Shown: one piece after another, positions 33,281-41,743 of the stretch
Layout: every line of letters begins with the position of its first letter
How positions within the stretch are numbered: position 1 is the stretch's first letter
Source of the DNA: Clostridiales bacterium
GTDB lineage: Bacteria; Bacillota; Clostridia; Oscillospirales; CAG-272
Assembly (NCBI GenBank): GCA_003523225.1
Contig: DPGK01000029.1
Location: 135,188-199,187 of the forward strand
Direction: 5' to 3'
DNA length: 64,000 bases
The notes under the pieces: generated by a model
What the model saw: the letters and a program-made list of their open reading frames with translations, nothing else
Database searches by the model: none
Told to the model about the DNA's origin: nothing
Translations under genes and position numbers: made by a program

Positions 33281-35844
33281 GTTGCGCCTCCCTTTACGGT
33301 CTTCTTCATTATTTCGTCCTTGTTTATCTTTCCGTTCAGCAGCTTGTCCTCAACGTAGTCAAAGCCAAGCCGTGCCACGGTATCAGAGAAGCGTTCCCCG
33401 GTAATGCCCTCGTTTCTGAACAGCAATATTGCACGGTCAACCGTTTCAATGACTTCTTCCTCGGTGCGGAAGATGCGTCCGAGCGCCTGTCCCTGCGCGA
33501 CCTGCTTGCCCCAGCGTCCGCCGATATAGATCTTGTAGCCGACAGCACTTTCGTTTACCGCTCCGAACGGGCACTTGCCGATGCAGCGACCGCAGTGGTT
33601 GCATTTTTCGGCGTCGATAACGATCTTTTCGTCCGTCATCCTTGCGGTCTTGATGGGACAGTTCTTTTCAACCTGACATATCTTGCAGCCGCGGCATTTT
33701 GAAGTGTCGATCTCGGGCACGCGCTGACCTATGATGCCAAGGTCGTTGAGGTCGGGCTTTACGCAGTTGTTGGGGCATCCGCCGACCGCGATCTTAAATT
33801 TGTGCGGCAGGATAAGGTCATGATATCCCTTGTAGAACAGCTCGTGCAGCTTTTCGGAAAGACCGAAGGTGTCAATAAGACCGTACTGGCAGGTCGTTCC
33901 CTTGCAGGACACCACCGGGCGTACCTTTGAGCCTGTACCGCCCGTTTCAAGTCCGTGCGCGGCAAGAAATTCAAAAAGTCCGTCGAGATTTTCATATTTT
34001 ACGCCCTGAATTTCAAGCGTCAGACGTGTCGTCATGGTGACCTCGCCCGAACCGTATTTTTCCGCTGCCTCGGCGATCATACGGTGCTCATCGGAGGTTA
34101 TTTTGCCGTTGCGGGTGATAACGCGGACGTTGAAAACGTCGTCGTATCTCTTGTCCTGAAGGCATCCGAGTCCCTTTACACGCTTTATCTCATCGGGGGA
34201 GAGCTTCTGCCCGTTTCTTTCAACGCGCACTTTGTTGAAGGCGACGCCGCCCTCAAGTACCTTGGTGTTGACGTAGCCCGCATGCTTCAGTCGGTTCTGC
34301 AGGAAATAAGCGCGTTTACCGCGTGTGCAGACGAGCAGCAGCTTTTCATCCTTTGCAATGCCATCTATTCCGTTGTCAGCCTTTGTGATGTCTACCCAAC
34401 GCGCGCCGGGAATGTCGGGGGCGGGCTGAGCGTCGATGACGGTGTACCCTTTAGCGGCGCCGGCTGCGTATTCCGCAGGGGTAAAGCTGTCAAGCACACC
34501 CGCGAGCTTGTTTTCAAGCACACAGCATGCGGTTGCAAACGGATGTATTGCAGTGGAGAAGGGGGGAGCGTAGGCAAAATCAAGCGTATCAAACTGATCG
34601 ACGCGCGCTTTAAGGGAAATACCCGTCACGGCGATATCTATTATCTTGTCCACCTCTCCGGCGCCTATTGTCTGAACGCCGAGCAGACGTCCGGAATCCT
34701 TGTCGGCTGTCAGCTTTATTATGAGCATGGACGAGTCGGGATAGTAATGCGCCTTGTCGTCGGTGACGCAGACGGCGGAAACGGCGTTATAGCCCTGAAG
34801 CTTTGCATCGCGCTCGGTAAGACCGGTTCTGCCGCAGTTGAGATGGGGCAGTACCTTTGCCACACCTGTTCCGAGGCATCCGCCGTAGCTGTTGCTTCCG
34901 CCTGAAATGTTGCGGGCGAGCAGGCGCGCGGTTATGTTGGCGGTGGAGCCCATTGCCGACCACTGGGGTTTGCCGGTAATGAGATTTCTCACCTCGGCGC
35001 AGTCTCCGGCGGCGTATACGTCGGGGATGTTTGTCTGCATATTTTCATCAGTCACTATCGTTCCGCGGTGCATCTCAATGCCCGAACCCTCAAGGAACGC
35101 GGTGGCGGGGCGGATGCCGATTGCCATTATGACGATATCGGCGGGCAGACGTCCGGCGTTTGTCACCACAGCTTCCGCTTTTCCGTCTCCCTCTATCGCG
35201 CTGAGGCTTGTCCCGGTAAGAACGCGTATGCCTTCCTGCTGGAGCTGTCTCTTTACATAGTCAGCCATTTCGGTGTCGAAGGCGGAGGGCATGATGGTTT
35301 CGGCGGCGTCGATCACCGTCACCGACAGACCGAGCGAGCTGAGGTTTTCAGCCATTTCAAGTCCGATAAATCCGGCTCCGCATACCACGGCGCGGCGGCA
35401 TCCGGTGCGTTCTATGTACTCTTTTATGTTTTGGGCGTCATCCGGTGTGCGGACGGCAAAAACTCCGGGCAGATCAACTCCGTCCGCGCGGGGAATAAAC
35501 GGGGCGGCTCCTACGGCGATTATCAGCTTGTCATAGCTCTCGCTTCCGGTCTCGCCAGACTGCATACGCCAGCTTACTCGCTTGGCTGATGTGTCAACAG
35601 CGGTCGCCTCACAGCCGACAGTCACCGCGGCTCCGGTAAGAGCGGAGAATTTTTCTGGCGTGTTTACAACAAGCTCGCTTCTGTCTTCGATGCTTCCGCC
35701 GACAAAGTAGGGAAGTCCGCAGCCTGCATATGAAATTTCCGTGCTTTTGGTCAGGATCCGAACATCAGCGTCTCTGTTACAACGCTTGAGCTTGGCGGCA
35801 GCCTTGGTTCCCGCGGCAACACCGCCGATGATTAAAATTTTCAT
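33274..35844 (-). CDS. CoA-disulfide reductase-rhodanese-siroheme reductase-2x[4Fe-4S] fusion
   Basis: An 856-residue four-module protein. Residues 1 to about 450 are a CoA-disulfide-reductase-like flavoprotein (GGVAAGTKAAAKLKR, redox Cys42 in YAGCGLPYF, GAGFIGLEMAENL for NAD(P)H, VYAAGDCAE). Residues about 465-545 are a rhodanese domain with catalytic Cys506 (LVCTRGKRA). Residues about 565-700 are a nitrite/sulfite reductase half with siroheme/[4Fe-4S] cysteines: Cys647 and Cys652 (SCKGTTCQ), Cys690 and Cys694 (GGCPNNC). Two ferredoxin clusters follow, CRGCKICQVEKNCP and CNHCGRCIGKCP. CoADR-rhodanese fusions reduce polysulfide or CoA persulfide with NAD(P)H; the added siroheme half suggests electrons pass from NAD(P)H to sulfite or another sulfur oxyanion. 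That is inference. Confidence 0.88.
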   Translation of the reverse strand: MKILIIGGVAAGTKAAAKLKRCNRDADVRILTKSTEISYAGCGLPYFVGGSIEDRSELVVNTPEKFSALTGAAVTVGCEATAVDTSAKRVSWRMQSGETGSESYDKLIIAVGAAPFIPRADGVDLPGVFAVRTPDDAQNIKEYIERTGCRRAVVCGAGFIGLEMAENLSSLGLSVTVIDAAETIMPSAFDTEMADYVKRQLQQEGIRVLTGTSLSAIEGDGKAEAVVTNAGRLPADIVIMAIGIRPATAFLEGSGIEMHRGTIVTDENMQTNIPDVYAAGDCAEVRNLITGKPQWSAMGSTANITARLLARNISGGSNSYGGCLGTGVAKVLPHLNCGRTGLTERDAKLQGYNAVSAVCVTDDKAHYYPDSSMLIIKLTADKDSGRLLGVQTIGAGEVDKIIDIAVTGISLKARVDQFDTLDFAYAPPFSTAIHPFATACCVLENKLAGVLDSFTPAEYAAGAAKGYTVIDAQPAPDIPGARWVDITKADNGIDGIAKDEKLLLVCTRGKRAYFLQNRLKHAGYVNTKVLEGGVAFNKVRVERNGQKLSPDEIKRVKGLGCLQDKRYDDVFNVRVITRNGKITSDEHRMIAEAAEKYGSGEVTMTTRLTLEIQGVKYENLDGLFEFLAAHGLETGGTGSKVRPVVSCKGTTCQYGLIDTFGLSEKLHELFYKGYHDLILPHKFKIAVGGCPNNCVKPDLNDLGIIGQRVPEIDTSKCRGCKICQVEKNCPIKTARMTDEKIVIDAEKCNHCGRCIGKCPFGAVNESAVGYKIYIGGRWGKQVAQGQALGRIFRTEEEVIETVDRAILLFRNEGITGERFSDTVARLGFDYVEDKLLNGKINKDEIMKKTVKGGATC

Positions 35845-35878
35845 AAGGTTAAATCCCCCTTTTTCTTTTTACATCTTG

Positions 35879-35907
35879 ATTATAGCATGTTTTTGTGATA
35901 AAATCAA
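35879..35907 (-). promoter_or_regulatory. Sigma-A promoter of the sulfur-redox/importer operon
   Basis: Minus strand: TTGATT (35907-35902), 17-base spacer, TATAAT (35884-35879), about 35 bases before ATG 35844. The -35 overlaps the candidate LysR operator. Confidence 0.8.
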
Positions 35908-35931
35908 ATCATCATTTTATATCGTTTGATT
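35902..35931. promoter_or_regulatory. Candidate operator of the divergent LysR regulator
   Basis: An inverted repeat, AATCAAA (35902-35908) and TTTGATT (35925-35931), separated by 16 bases. Its arms coincide with the -35 elements of the two divergent promoters, a classical position for an autoregulating LysR protein. Confidence 0.5.
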
Positions 35932-35956
35932 AATTTTTATTATTAACACTTATAAA
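35926..35956 (+). promoter_or_regulatory. Probable promoter of the LysR gene
   Basis: TTGATT (35926-35931) and TATAAA (35951-35956), with a long 19-base spacer, just upstream of ATG 35979. Weaker than the divergent promoter. Confidence 0.45.
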
Positions 35957-35978
35957 ATATTGTTTACCGGGGGTTTGT

Positions 35979-36827
35979 ATGGTAGATCAGAAACTTCTGA
36001 CCTTTCTTAAGCTTTGCGAGACTATGAATTACCACGAGACCGCAAGGCTGCTTAACATGACTCAGCCCGCCGTCACCCAGCATATTCGCGCGCTGGAGGA
36101 TGAGTACGGCTGCCGGTTTTTTATTTACGATCACCGCAGGCTGACAAAAACCAAGGAGGCAGAGACGCTTGAGGCGTACGCCCGCAGTGCCGTTTTCAAC
36201 GAGGGGAGACTGAAGGTATCTCTCGGCAAGTCGGAGATGGAGCGCTTCCGCATCGGCGCAACAAAAAGCATAGGCGAATACATGATAGGGGAAATGGTGT
36301 CGTCGTTCCTTTCCGACCGCGGCAGAACGGCGGATATTACCATAGACAATACCGAGCATCTGCTTGGTATGCTTGACAAGAATCTTATTGATTTTGCCCT
36401 TATAGAAGGCTCCTTCAGCAAGCTGAAATACGGGTATAGGCTGTTCCGTAACGAGCCGATGACGGGAATATGCGCCGTCGGTCACCCTTTTGACGGCAGG
36501 TGTCTTTCAATTGAGGATCTGTTCGGAGAAACGCTCATCCTGCGAGAGCCGGGGTCGGGAACGCGGGATATCTTCAGCGCTATCCTTGCCGAGCACGGGT
36601 ATTCGGGGGATGATTTCTATCGCACGGTAATGGTGAGCGAATTTTCGCTGCTGTGCACTCTTGTGCGTCTGGGAACGGGTATTTCGTTCGTATATGAATC
36701 GGTGGCGAGGTCTAACAGCGGCATCGGAAGATTTTCAATCAACGGCATCAACGCCGTTCATGAGCTTAACTATGTTTTTCTGAAAAATACGGTTGCGGGA
36801 GACATGATAAATTCATTTCAGACCTGA
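35979..36827 (+). CDS. LysR-family transcriptional regulator
   Basis: A 282-residue regulator. The N-terminal winged helix-turn-helix has FLKLCETMNYHETARLLNMTQPAVTQHIRALEDEYG, quoted here by its parts: NYHETARLL is the turn-helix entry and TQPAVTQHIRALE the recognition helix. The effector domain (about residues 90-282) has GATKSIGEYMIGEMV, then NLIDFALIEG and LREPGSGTRD, typical of LysR co-inducer folds. It is divergent from the sulfur-redox/importer operon and shares a 134-base intergenic region with it, so it is the likely regulator of that operon; the inducer could be a sulfur compound, as for CysB-type proteins (inference). Confidence 0.9.
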   Translation: MVDQKLLTFLKLCETMNYHETARLLNMTQPAVTQHIRALEDEYGCRFFIYDHRRLTKTKEAETLEAYARSAVFNEGRLKVSLGKSEMERFRIGATKSIGEYMIGEMVSSFLSDRGRTADITIDNTEHLLGMLDKNLIDFALIEGSFSKLKYGYRLFRNEPMTGICAVGHPFDGRCLSIEDLFGETLILREPGSGTRDIFSAILAEHGYSGDDFYRTVMVSEFSLLCTLVRLGTGISFVYESVARSNSGIGRFSINGINAVHELNYVFLKNTVAGDMINSFQT

Positions 36828-36880
36828 CAGATAACTCCCGCAGGATCGGATTGAACCTTAAATATCTCATCATGTAAATA

Positions 36881-36909
36881 TTGACAAATACATGTGCGTA
36901 CTGTATAAT
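36881..36909 (+). promoter_or_regulatory. Consensus sigma-A promoter of the vanW gene
   Basis: TTGACA (36881-36886), 17-base spacer, TATAAT (36904-36909). Both hexamers are perfect. The start codon is about 95 bases downstream. Confidence 0.85.
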
Positions 36910-37002
36910 AATATTAGCATTACAGTGTTACAGTCGCAACAGATGATCCGGAAATGACAGCCTTTCTGTCCGTCCCCAAATGCAAATGTGTGAGGTAGAG
37001 CT

Positions 37003-37899
37003 GTGAGAGTCAAGGTTAAAAATGAAAAGGATTCGAGAGTAGAGAAGCCGATACGTCGCTCGGCACTGAGGATAAAGCTCGGCACGCTTTATTACGGAGT
37101 CAGGAGATACCGGATGTGGTTCGGTATGCGTCGGCAGTTTGCGCGGGAAAAAAGCACCGAGCCGCTGCCATATCAGTATTTCAGCCATAAAACGCTCCTT
37201 TTGCGCAAGCTCAAGGACGTGGATATGTGGATGCAGTACAACAAGATAACAAATCTGAAGCTCGCGGCGGCGCGGCTCAACGGGATGATCCTGCACCCGG
37301 GCGAGGTATTCAGCTACTGGCGACTTATAGGTATGCCGACGAGGATCAAGGGCTATAAAAAAGGGATGATCCTGCGCAACGGCAGATGCGAGGCGGGAGT
37401 CGGCGGTGGGCTTTGCCAGCTTTCAAACCTTATTTTCTGGATGACGATACATACGCCGCTTACAGTGATAGAAAGACACCGCCACGGGTACGACGTATTT
37501 CCGGATTCAAACCGCACCCAACCGTTTGCAAGCGGTGCTACCTGTTCATATCCGCACATTGACCTTATGATAAGAAACGACACAGAGTCGGACTATCAGC
37601 TTTTTGTGTACGTGGGAGACGAGTATCTGCACGGCGAATGGCGGGTCTCTGATAAGCCGGAGCTGAGATTTGAGATAGTTGAGAGAAACCACGAAATGCG
37701 GGCAGAGTATTGGGGCGGCTACACCCGCCGGAATGAGATATACCAGCTTATATACGACAGCGCGGGAGAACTCATCGAGGATCGCTTGCTTATAAAAAAT
37801 GCCGCTATTATGATGTATACGCCGTTCCTTGAGGAAAGTTCTCCCTCGGCAGTCGGTGCGGAAAAAAATCAGGATGAAAGCGGCGAGGCGACGCAGTAA
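37003..37899 (+). CDS. vanW: VanW-family protein
   Basis: A 298-residue protein with a very basic N-terminus (residues 1-50) and no signal peptide. The VanW core spans about residues 75-215: NLKLAAARLNGMILHPGEVFSYWRLIG (given by its start and end), RNGRCEAGVGGGLCQLSNLIFWM, HRHGYDVFPDSNRTQPFASGATCSYPHIDLMI. The domain accompanies some vancomycin-resistance loci, but is widespread in Clostridia without them, and its function is unknown. The start is GTG 37003 after GAGGT. No vanHAX genes are near, so resistance should not be inferred. The sirtuin gene follows 48 bases later. Confidence 0.88.
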   Translation: MRVKVKNEKDSRVEKPIRRSALRIKLGTLYYGVRRYRMWFGMRRQFAREKSTEPLPYQYFSHKTLLLRKLKDVDMWMQYNKITNLKLAAARLNGMILHPGEVFSYWRLIGMPTRIKGYKKGMILRNGRCEAGVGGGLCQLSNLIFWMTIHTPLTVIERHRHGYDVFPDSNRTQPFASGATCSYPHIDLMIRNDTESDYQLFVYVGDEYLHGEWRVSDKPELRFEIVERNHEMRAEYWGGYTRRNEIYQLIYDSAGELIEDRLLIKNAAIMMYTPFLEESSPSAVGAEKNQDESGEATQ

Positions 37900-37947
37900 T
37901 ACAGCATAAAATAACAGAACATCAAGCCGGAAAGATGGTAGTATAAA

Positions 37948-38682
37948 ATGGATGATTACGAAGAGCTTAAAAAAATAATTGACGGGGCGTCGGATATTGT
38001 GTTTTTCGGCGGCGCGGGGGTCTCGACCGAGAGCGGCATACCCGATTTTCGCGGAGCGGGTGGACTTTATCTCGGCGAGGAGGATGACGGAGTGCCGCCC
38101 GAAGAAAAGCTGCATATAAGATATTTTCTCAGAAATCCGGAGGGATTTTATCGGTACTACCGCCGTCATATGCTTTATCCCGAGGCGCAGCCGAACGCGG
38201 CTCATCTCGCCCTTGCCGCGCTTGAGCGCGCAGGCAAGCTGAGCACCGTTATTACGCAGAATATTGACGGGCTGCATCAGCGCGCCGGGTCGTCGAATGT
38301 GATAGAGCTGCACGGCTCAACACTGCGAAATTACTGCGTCAGGTGCGGAAAAAAATACGGTGTTGATTATATTCTGGACAGCACGGGCGTGCCAAGGTGC
38401 AGTGAGTGCGGAGGTATCGTCCGCCCGGACGTTGTCCTTTACGGCGAGGGGCTGGACGGCAGCGTGTTTGCGGACGCCGAGGAAGCGATAGCCAATGCTG
38501 ACGTACTTATTGTCGGCGGCACGTCGCTGACGGTCAATCCCGCCGCGTCGCTTGTTGATTACTATTGCGGGGAGCACCTGATAATAATCAACCAGACTCC
38601 CACGCCTTACGACTGCTTTGCGGAAATGATAATCCGCGACCCGATTGGCACGGTCATGGACAGTATTGCCGAGGACATATAA
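37948..38682 (+). CDS. cobB: Sir2-family NAD-dependent protein deacylase
   Basis: A 244-residue sirtuin. NAD-binding motifs are GAGVSTESGIPDFRG (residues about 23-37) and TQNIDGLHQRAG. The catalytic His122 lies in ELHGS. The small zinc module has two pairs, CVRC and CSEC, and the second NAD part is VGGTSLTVNPAASL. It removes acetyl or other acyl groups from lysines, making nicotinamide and O-acyl-ADP-ribose, in the cytoplasm. The ribosome site is weak. It is probably co-transcribed with vanW and lies just before the purine operon promoter. Confidence 0.93.
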   Translation: MDDYEELKKIIDGASDIVFFGGAGVSTESGIPDFRGAGGLYLGEEDDGVPPEEKLHIRYFLRNPEGFYRYYRRHMLYPEAQPNAAHLALAALERAGKLSTVITQNIDGLHQRAGSSNVIELHGSTLRNYCVRCGKKYGVDYILDSTGVPRCSECGGIVRPDVVLYGEGLDGSVFADAEEAIANADVLIVGGTSLTVNPAASLVDYYCGEHLIIINQTPTPYDCFAEMIIRDPIGTVMDSIAEDI

Positions 38683-38743
38683 GCGCGATCCGGAATAAAC
38701 GTAAGCGCCGACGGCTATGGCGGCAAAAATTCAAAATTTGCTC

Positions 38744-38772
38744 TTGACTTTTTTCGCGGATTATGGTATCAT
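38744..38772 (+). promoter_or_regulatory. Sigma-A promoter of the purine operon
   Basis: TTGACT (38744-38749), 17-base spacer, TATCAT (38767-38772), placing the start of transcription just before the riboswitch aptamer. Confidence 0.75.
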
Positions 38773-38789
38773 ATAAACGTACTTAATGA

Positions 38790-38904
38790 ATACAGTGTCC
38801 TTTGCGACTGACGGAATTAGTGGAGTTATACCACGGAGAAACAAAGGATATCAAATGCCGACCGTCTGGGCGCACCTACCGCATCAGGTAAGTGCGCCTT
38901 TTTG
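38790..38904 (+). ncRNA. ZTP riboswitch (pfl motif) with intrinsic terminator
   Basis: The aptamer's first stem pairs 38798-38804 with 38842-38848. Inside it are the pfl landmarks GCGACTGACGGAA and CCACGGAGAAAC. The conserved 3' block GCCGACCGTCTGGGC is at 38857-38871. Directly overlapping it is an intrinsic terminator: GGCGCAC (38869-38875) pairs with GTGCGCC (38892-38898), followed by TTTTT. The aptamer and terminator share the GGGC bases, so ZTP binding should disrupt termination. ZTP/ZMP accumulates when 10-formyl-tetrahydrofolate is short, and the downstream operon includes both purine and formate-activating genes. Confidence 0.9.
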
Positions 38905-39021
38905 AATTTTGAAGCTATGCCTGGAAACGGTTTTACTCACTCATCATCGGCGCTTTGCGCCGGGGCTGACTGTATGCCGTCAAAAAGCAAAGCGCCGGAA
39001 CAGAAAGGAAGGGTCATTAAA

Positions 39022-39516
39022 ATGAAAAAGATCGCAGTAATCATGGGCAGTGACAGCGATATGCCGGTAGTTGAGAAAGCCATCGGTGTGCTTGAGAGGT
39101 TCGGAGTGCCGTATGAGGTCCATGTGTTTTCCGCCCACCGCACGCCTGCCGAGGCGGCGGAGTTCAGCGCGTCTGCGCGCAGTCGCGGTTTCGGGGCAAT
39201 AATTGCCGCCGCAGGAATGGCGGCTCATCTTGCGGGTGCAATAGCCGCAAAAACAACGCTTCCCGTAGTCGGAATACCTGTAGCCTCAGCAGGGCTTGGC
39301 GGTATTGACGCGCTTCTTTCCACTGTACAGATGCCATCCGGGATACCCGTGGCGACTGTTGCCGTGAACGGAGCTGCCAATGCCGCCCTTTTATGTATTC
39401 AGATGCTTGCGATCGAGGACGCAGCTCTTGCCGCGGCGCTTGAAGAAAAGCGGGGATCCGACCGCCGTGCGGTGCTTGAAAAAAACGCCGCGGTGGAGGA
39501 AAAATTCAATAAATAA
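39022..39516 (+). CDS. purE: N5-carboxyaminoimidazole ribonucleotide mutase PurE
   Basis: A 164-residue PurE that produces CAIR in purine synthesis. Motifs are MGSDSDMPV (substrate phosphate loop), SAHRTP (catalytic His) and [16 protein letters not shown], then [14 protein letters not shown]. The pattern is that of class I PurE, which normally needs PurK; no purK is in the window. The start ATG 39022 has GGAAGGG upstream; the in-frame extension back to 38902 is leader sequence after the riboswitch terminator. It is the first gene of the operon. Confidence 0.95.
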   Translation: MKKIAVIMGSDSDMPVVEKAIGVLERFGVPYEVHVFSAHRTPAEAAEFSASARSRGFGAIIAAAGMAAHLAGAIAAKTTLPVVGIPVASAGLGGIDALLSTVQMPSGIPVATVAVNGAANAALLCIQMLAIEDAALAAALEEKRGSDRRAVLEKNAAVEEKFNK

Positions 39517-39585
39517 AGTAACCGACGTTTGGACCTATAAATTAAATCAGAACAGATTTTCAAAACAAAGAGAGGAACACTTAAA

Positions 39586-40305
39586 ATGAAAAAATGCGAG
39601 CAGCTTTACGAGGGAAAAGCCAAAAGAGTTTTTGCCACCGAGGACAAGGACTACGTTATCGTATCATATAAGGATGACGCCACCGCCTTTGACGGGCTTA
39701 AAAAGGGCGTTATCGACGGCAAGGGTGTTGTGAACAACCGTATGTCAAATCACCTTATGAAATATCTTGAAGAAAACGGCGTTCCCACCCACTTCGTCGA
39801 GGAGCTTTCGGAGCGTGAGACGCTTGTCCGTCATGTGGAGATAGTGCCGCTCGAGGTGATCGTTCGCAATATTGCCGCCGGCTCCTTCTCAAAGCGCTAT
39901 GGAGTTGAGGAGGGTGTGGTGTTTGCCTCTCCCACTATCGAATTTTCCTACAAGAACGACGACCTGCATGACCCGCTGCTCAACTCCTACCACGCGCTGG
40001 CTCTGGGGCTTGCGACAAAGGAGGAGATCGACACGATAAAGGACATGGCGTTCAGAATAAACGCACTGCTGAAGGATTATTTCCTCAAGCTCAACATCAA
40101 GCTCGTTGACTTCAAGCTCGAGTTCGGTCGCACCTCAGACGGCAGGATAATCCTTGCCGACGAGATATCTCCCGATACCTGCCGCTTCTGGGACGCCACA
40201 ACAAACATGAAGCTGGATAAGGACCGTTTCCGCCGTGATCTGGGCGGAGTTGAGGACGCATACCGCGAAATGATGACCCGCGTTTTCGGAGAAAACAATG
40301 GCTGA
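39586..40305 (+). CDS. purC: SAICAR synthetase PurC
   Basis: A 239-residue ATP-dependent ligase joining aspartate to CAIR. The typical start [28 protein letters not shown] is recognisable by its first and last parts. Later motifs are [23 protein letters not shown] and the C-terminal [22 protein letters not shown]. Length and order are normal. GAGGAAC precedes ATG 39586. Its stop overlaps the purF start by eight bases (ATGGCTGA). Confidence 0.96.
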   Translation: MKKCEQLYEGKAKRVFATEDKDYVIVSYKDDATAFDGLKKGVIDGKGVVNNRMSNHLMKYLEENGVPTHFVEELSERETLVRHVEIVPLEVIVRNIAAGSFSKRYGVEEGVVFASPTIEFSYKNDDLHDPLLNSYHALALGLATKEEIDTIKDMAFRINALLKDYFLKLNIKLVDFKLEFGRTSDGRIILADEISPDTCRFWDATTNMKLDKDRFRRDLGGVEDAYREMMTRVFGENNG

Positions 40306-41743
40306 TCTGAGAGAAGAATGCGGCGTATTCGGAATATTCTCCGATAAGGTAACTGACCTTGCGATGGACTGCTATTACGGGCTTTTCTCCCTCCAGCACC
40401 GAGGACAGGAAAGCTGTGGGATCGTTGTGAACGACGACGGGCTTTTCCATTCCTATAAGGACGAGGGGCTGGTGGGAAAGGTGTTTACCCCGGATGTGCT
40501 TTCATCGCTCGGAAACGGAAAAATGGCTATCGGACACGTTCGCTACGGCACCACCGGAGGCGGCGGAAGAATCAACGCACAGCCCATTGTTGTGAACCAC
40601 ATCAAGGGACGCATGGCTCTGGCGCACAACGGAAATCTTGTAAACTCATACGAGCTTCGCTCAGAGCTTGAGCTGCACGGTGCAATTTTTCACACGACCA
40701 GTGACACTGAGGTCATATCCTACATTATCACTCAGGAACGTCTGAATTCACGTTCGATACAGGAAGCGGTGGCGCGTGCAATGAAGCGCATACGCGGCGC
40801 GTACTCGCTTGTTATAATGTCCCCTTCAAAGCTCATCGCTGTGCGTGACCCGAACGGCTTCCGCCCGCTCTGCTTCGGCAAAAAGCCGGACGGCAGCTAC
40901 GTGGTTGCCTCCGAAAGCTGTGCGCTTGACTCGATTGGCGCGGAGTTTATACGTGACGTCATGCCGGGTGAGATACTTGTCTTTACCGACAGCGGAGTGG
41001 AGTCGATAACAGACTCCTGCGGACTTTGCCGTCCCTCGCCCTGCATTTTTGAGTACATTTATTTTTCAAGACCCGATTCTGTCATTGACGGACACTCGGT
41101 TCACACCTGCCGCCTGCGTGCGGGCGAGCTGCTTGCCGAGGAGCTTCCGGTCGAGGCGGATGTGGTTATAGGAGTTCCTGATTCCGGTCTTGACGCGGCA
41201 ATAGGCTATTCGCGCAGATCCGGAATACCGTATGAGCTCGGATTCATCAAAAACAAATATATAGGACGCACATTTATTTCACCGGGACAGTCGGCGCGGC
41301 AGGACGGAGTAAAGATCAAGCTCAACCCCATTGCCGGAGTTGTGCGCGATAAGAGAGTGGTGCTGGTTGACGACTCCATCGTGCGCGGCACTACAAGCGG
41401 AAGAATAGTAAAGCTTTTGCGTGACGCCGGGGCAAAAGAGGTGCATCTGCGCGTTTCCGCGCCGCCGTTTCTCAACCCCTGCTATTACGGCACCGACATT
41501 GACTCGCGTGACAGTCTTATTGCCTGCCACTGCACCATTGATGAGATAAGAAAACGTGTGGGAGCGGATACTCTTGCATACCTCAGCCTTGAAAACCTGC
41601 CGCGTATGCTTGGTGAAAACGGCGAGTGCGGCTTATGCGATGCCTGCTTCAGCGGATGCTATCCTACCGAGACACCCACAAAGACGCATAAAAACCGTTT
41701 TGAACAAAAGATTTCAGAAAAGAGGAAGGGCGAAGATGAATAA
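40298..41743 (+). CDS. purF: Amidophosphoribosyltransferase PurF
   Basis: A 481-residue enzyme making phosphoribosylamine from PRPP and glutamine, the committed step. It has a seven-residue propeptide before the nucleophile Cys8 ([10 protein letters not shown]), the glutaminase motifs [11 protein letters not shown] and AHNGNLVN, and the PRPP loop [18 protein letters not shown]. The Cys residues near the end ([12 protein letters not shown]) fit the [4Fe-4S] cluster of the Bacillus-type enzyme. The C-terminal 25 residues are charged. The stop overlaps purM by eight bases (ATGAATAA). Confidence 0.96.
   Translation: MADLREECGVFGIFSDKVTDLAMDCYYGLFSLQHRGQESCGIVVNDDGLFHSYKDEGLVGKVFTPDVLSSLGNGKMAIGHVRYGTTGGGGRINAQPIVVNHIKGRMALAHNGNLVNSYELRSELELHGAIFHTTSDTEVISYIITQERLNSRSIQEAVARAMKRIRGAYSLVIMSPSKLIAVRDPNGFRPLCFGKKPDGSYVVASESCALDSIGAEFIRDVMPGEILVFTDSGVESITDSCGLCRPSPCIFEYIYFSRPDSVIDGHSVHTCRLRAGELLAEELPVEADVVIGVPDSGLDAAIGYSRRSGIPYELGFIKNKYIGRTFISPGQSARQDGVKIKLNPIAGVVRDKRVVLVDDSIVRGTTSGRIVKLLRDAGAKEVHLRVSAPPFLNPCYYGTDIDSRDSLIACHCTIDEIRKRVGADTLAYLSLENLPRMLGENGECGLCDACFSGCYPTETPTKTHKNRFEQKISEKRKGEDE

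Noticed and set aside
33955..34905. A 316-codon plus-strand frame
   Set aside because: It lies opposite the sulfur-redox fusion, whose own frame has all catalytic residues; the composition is that of a shadow.
37003..37899. A vancomycin-resistance locus from the VanW and VanY-like genes
   Set aside because: The two genes are 15 kb apart, and no vanHAX or VanRS genes occur; both families are widespread without resistance.
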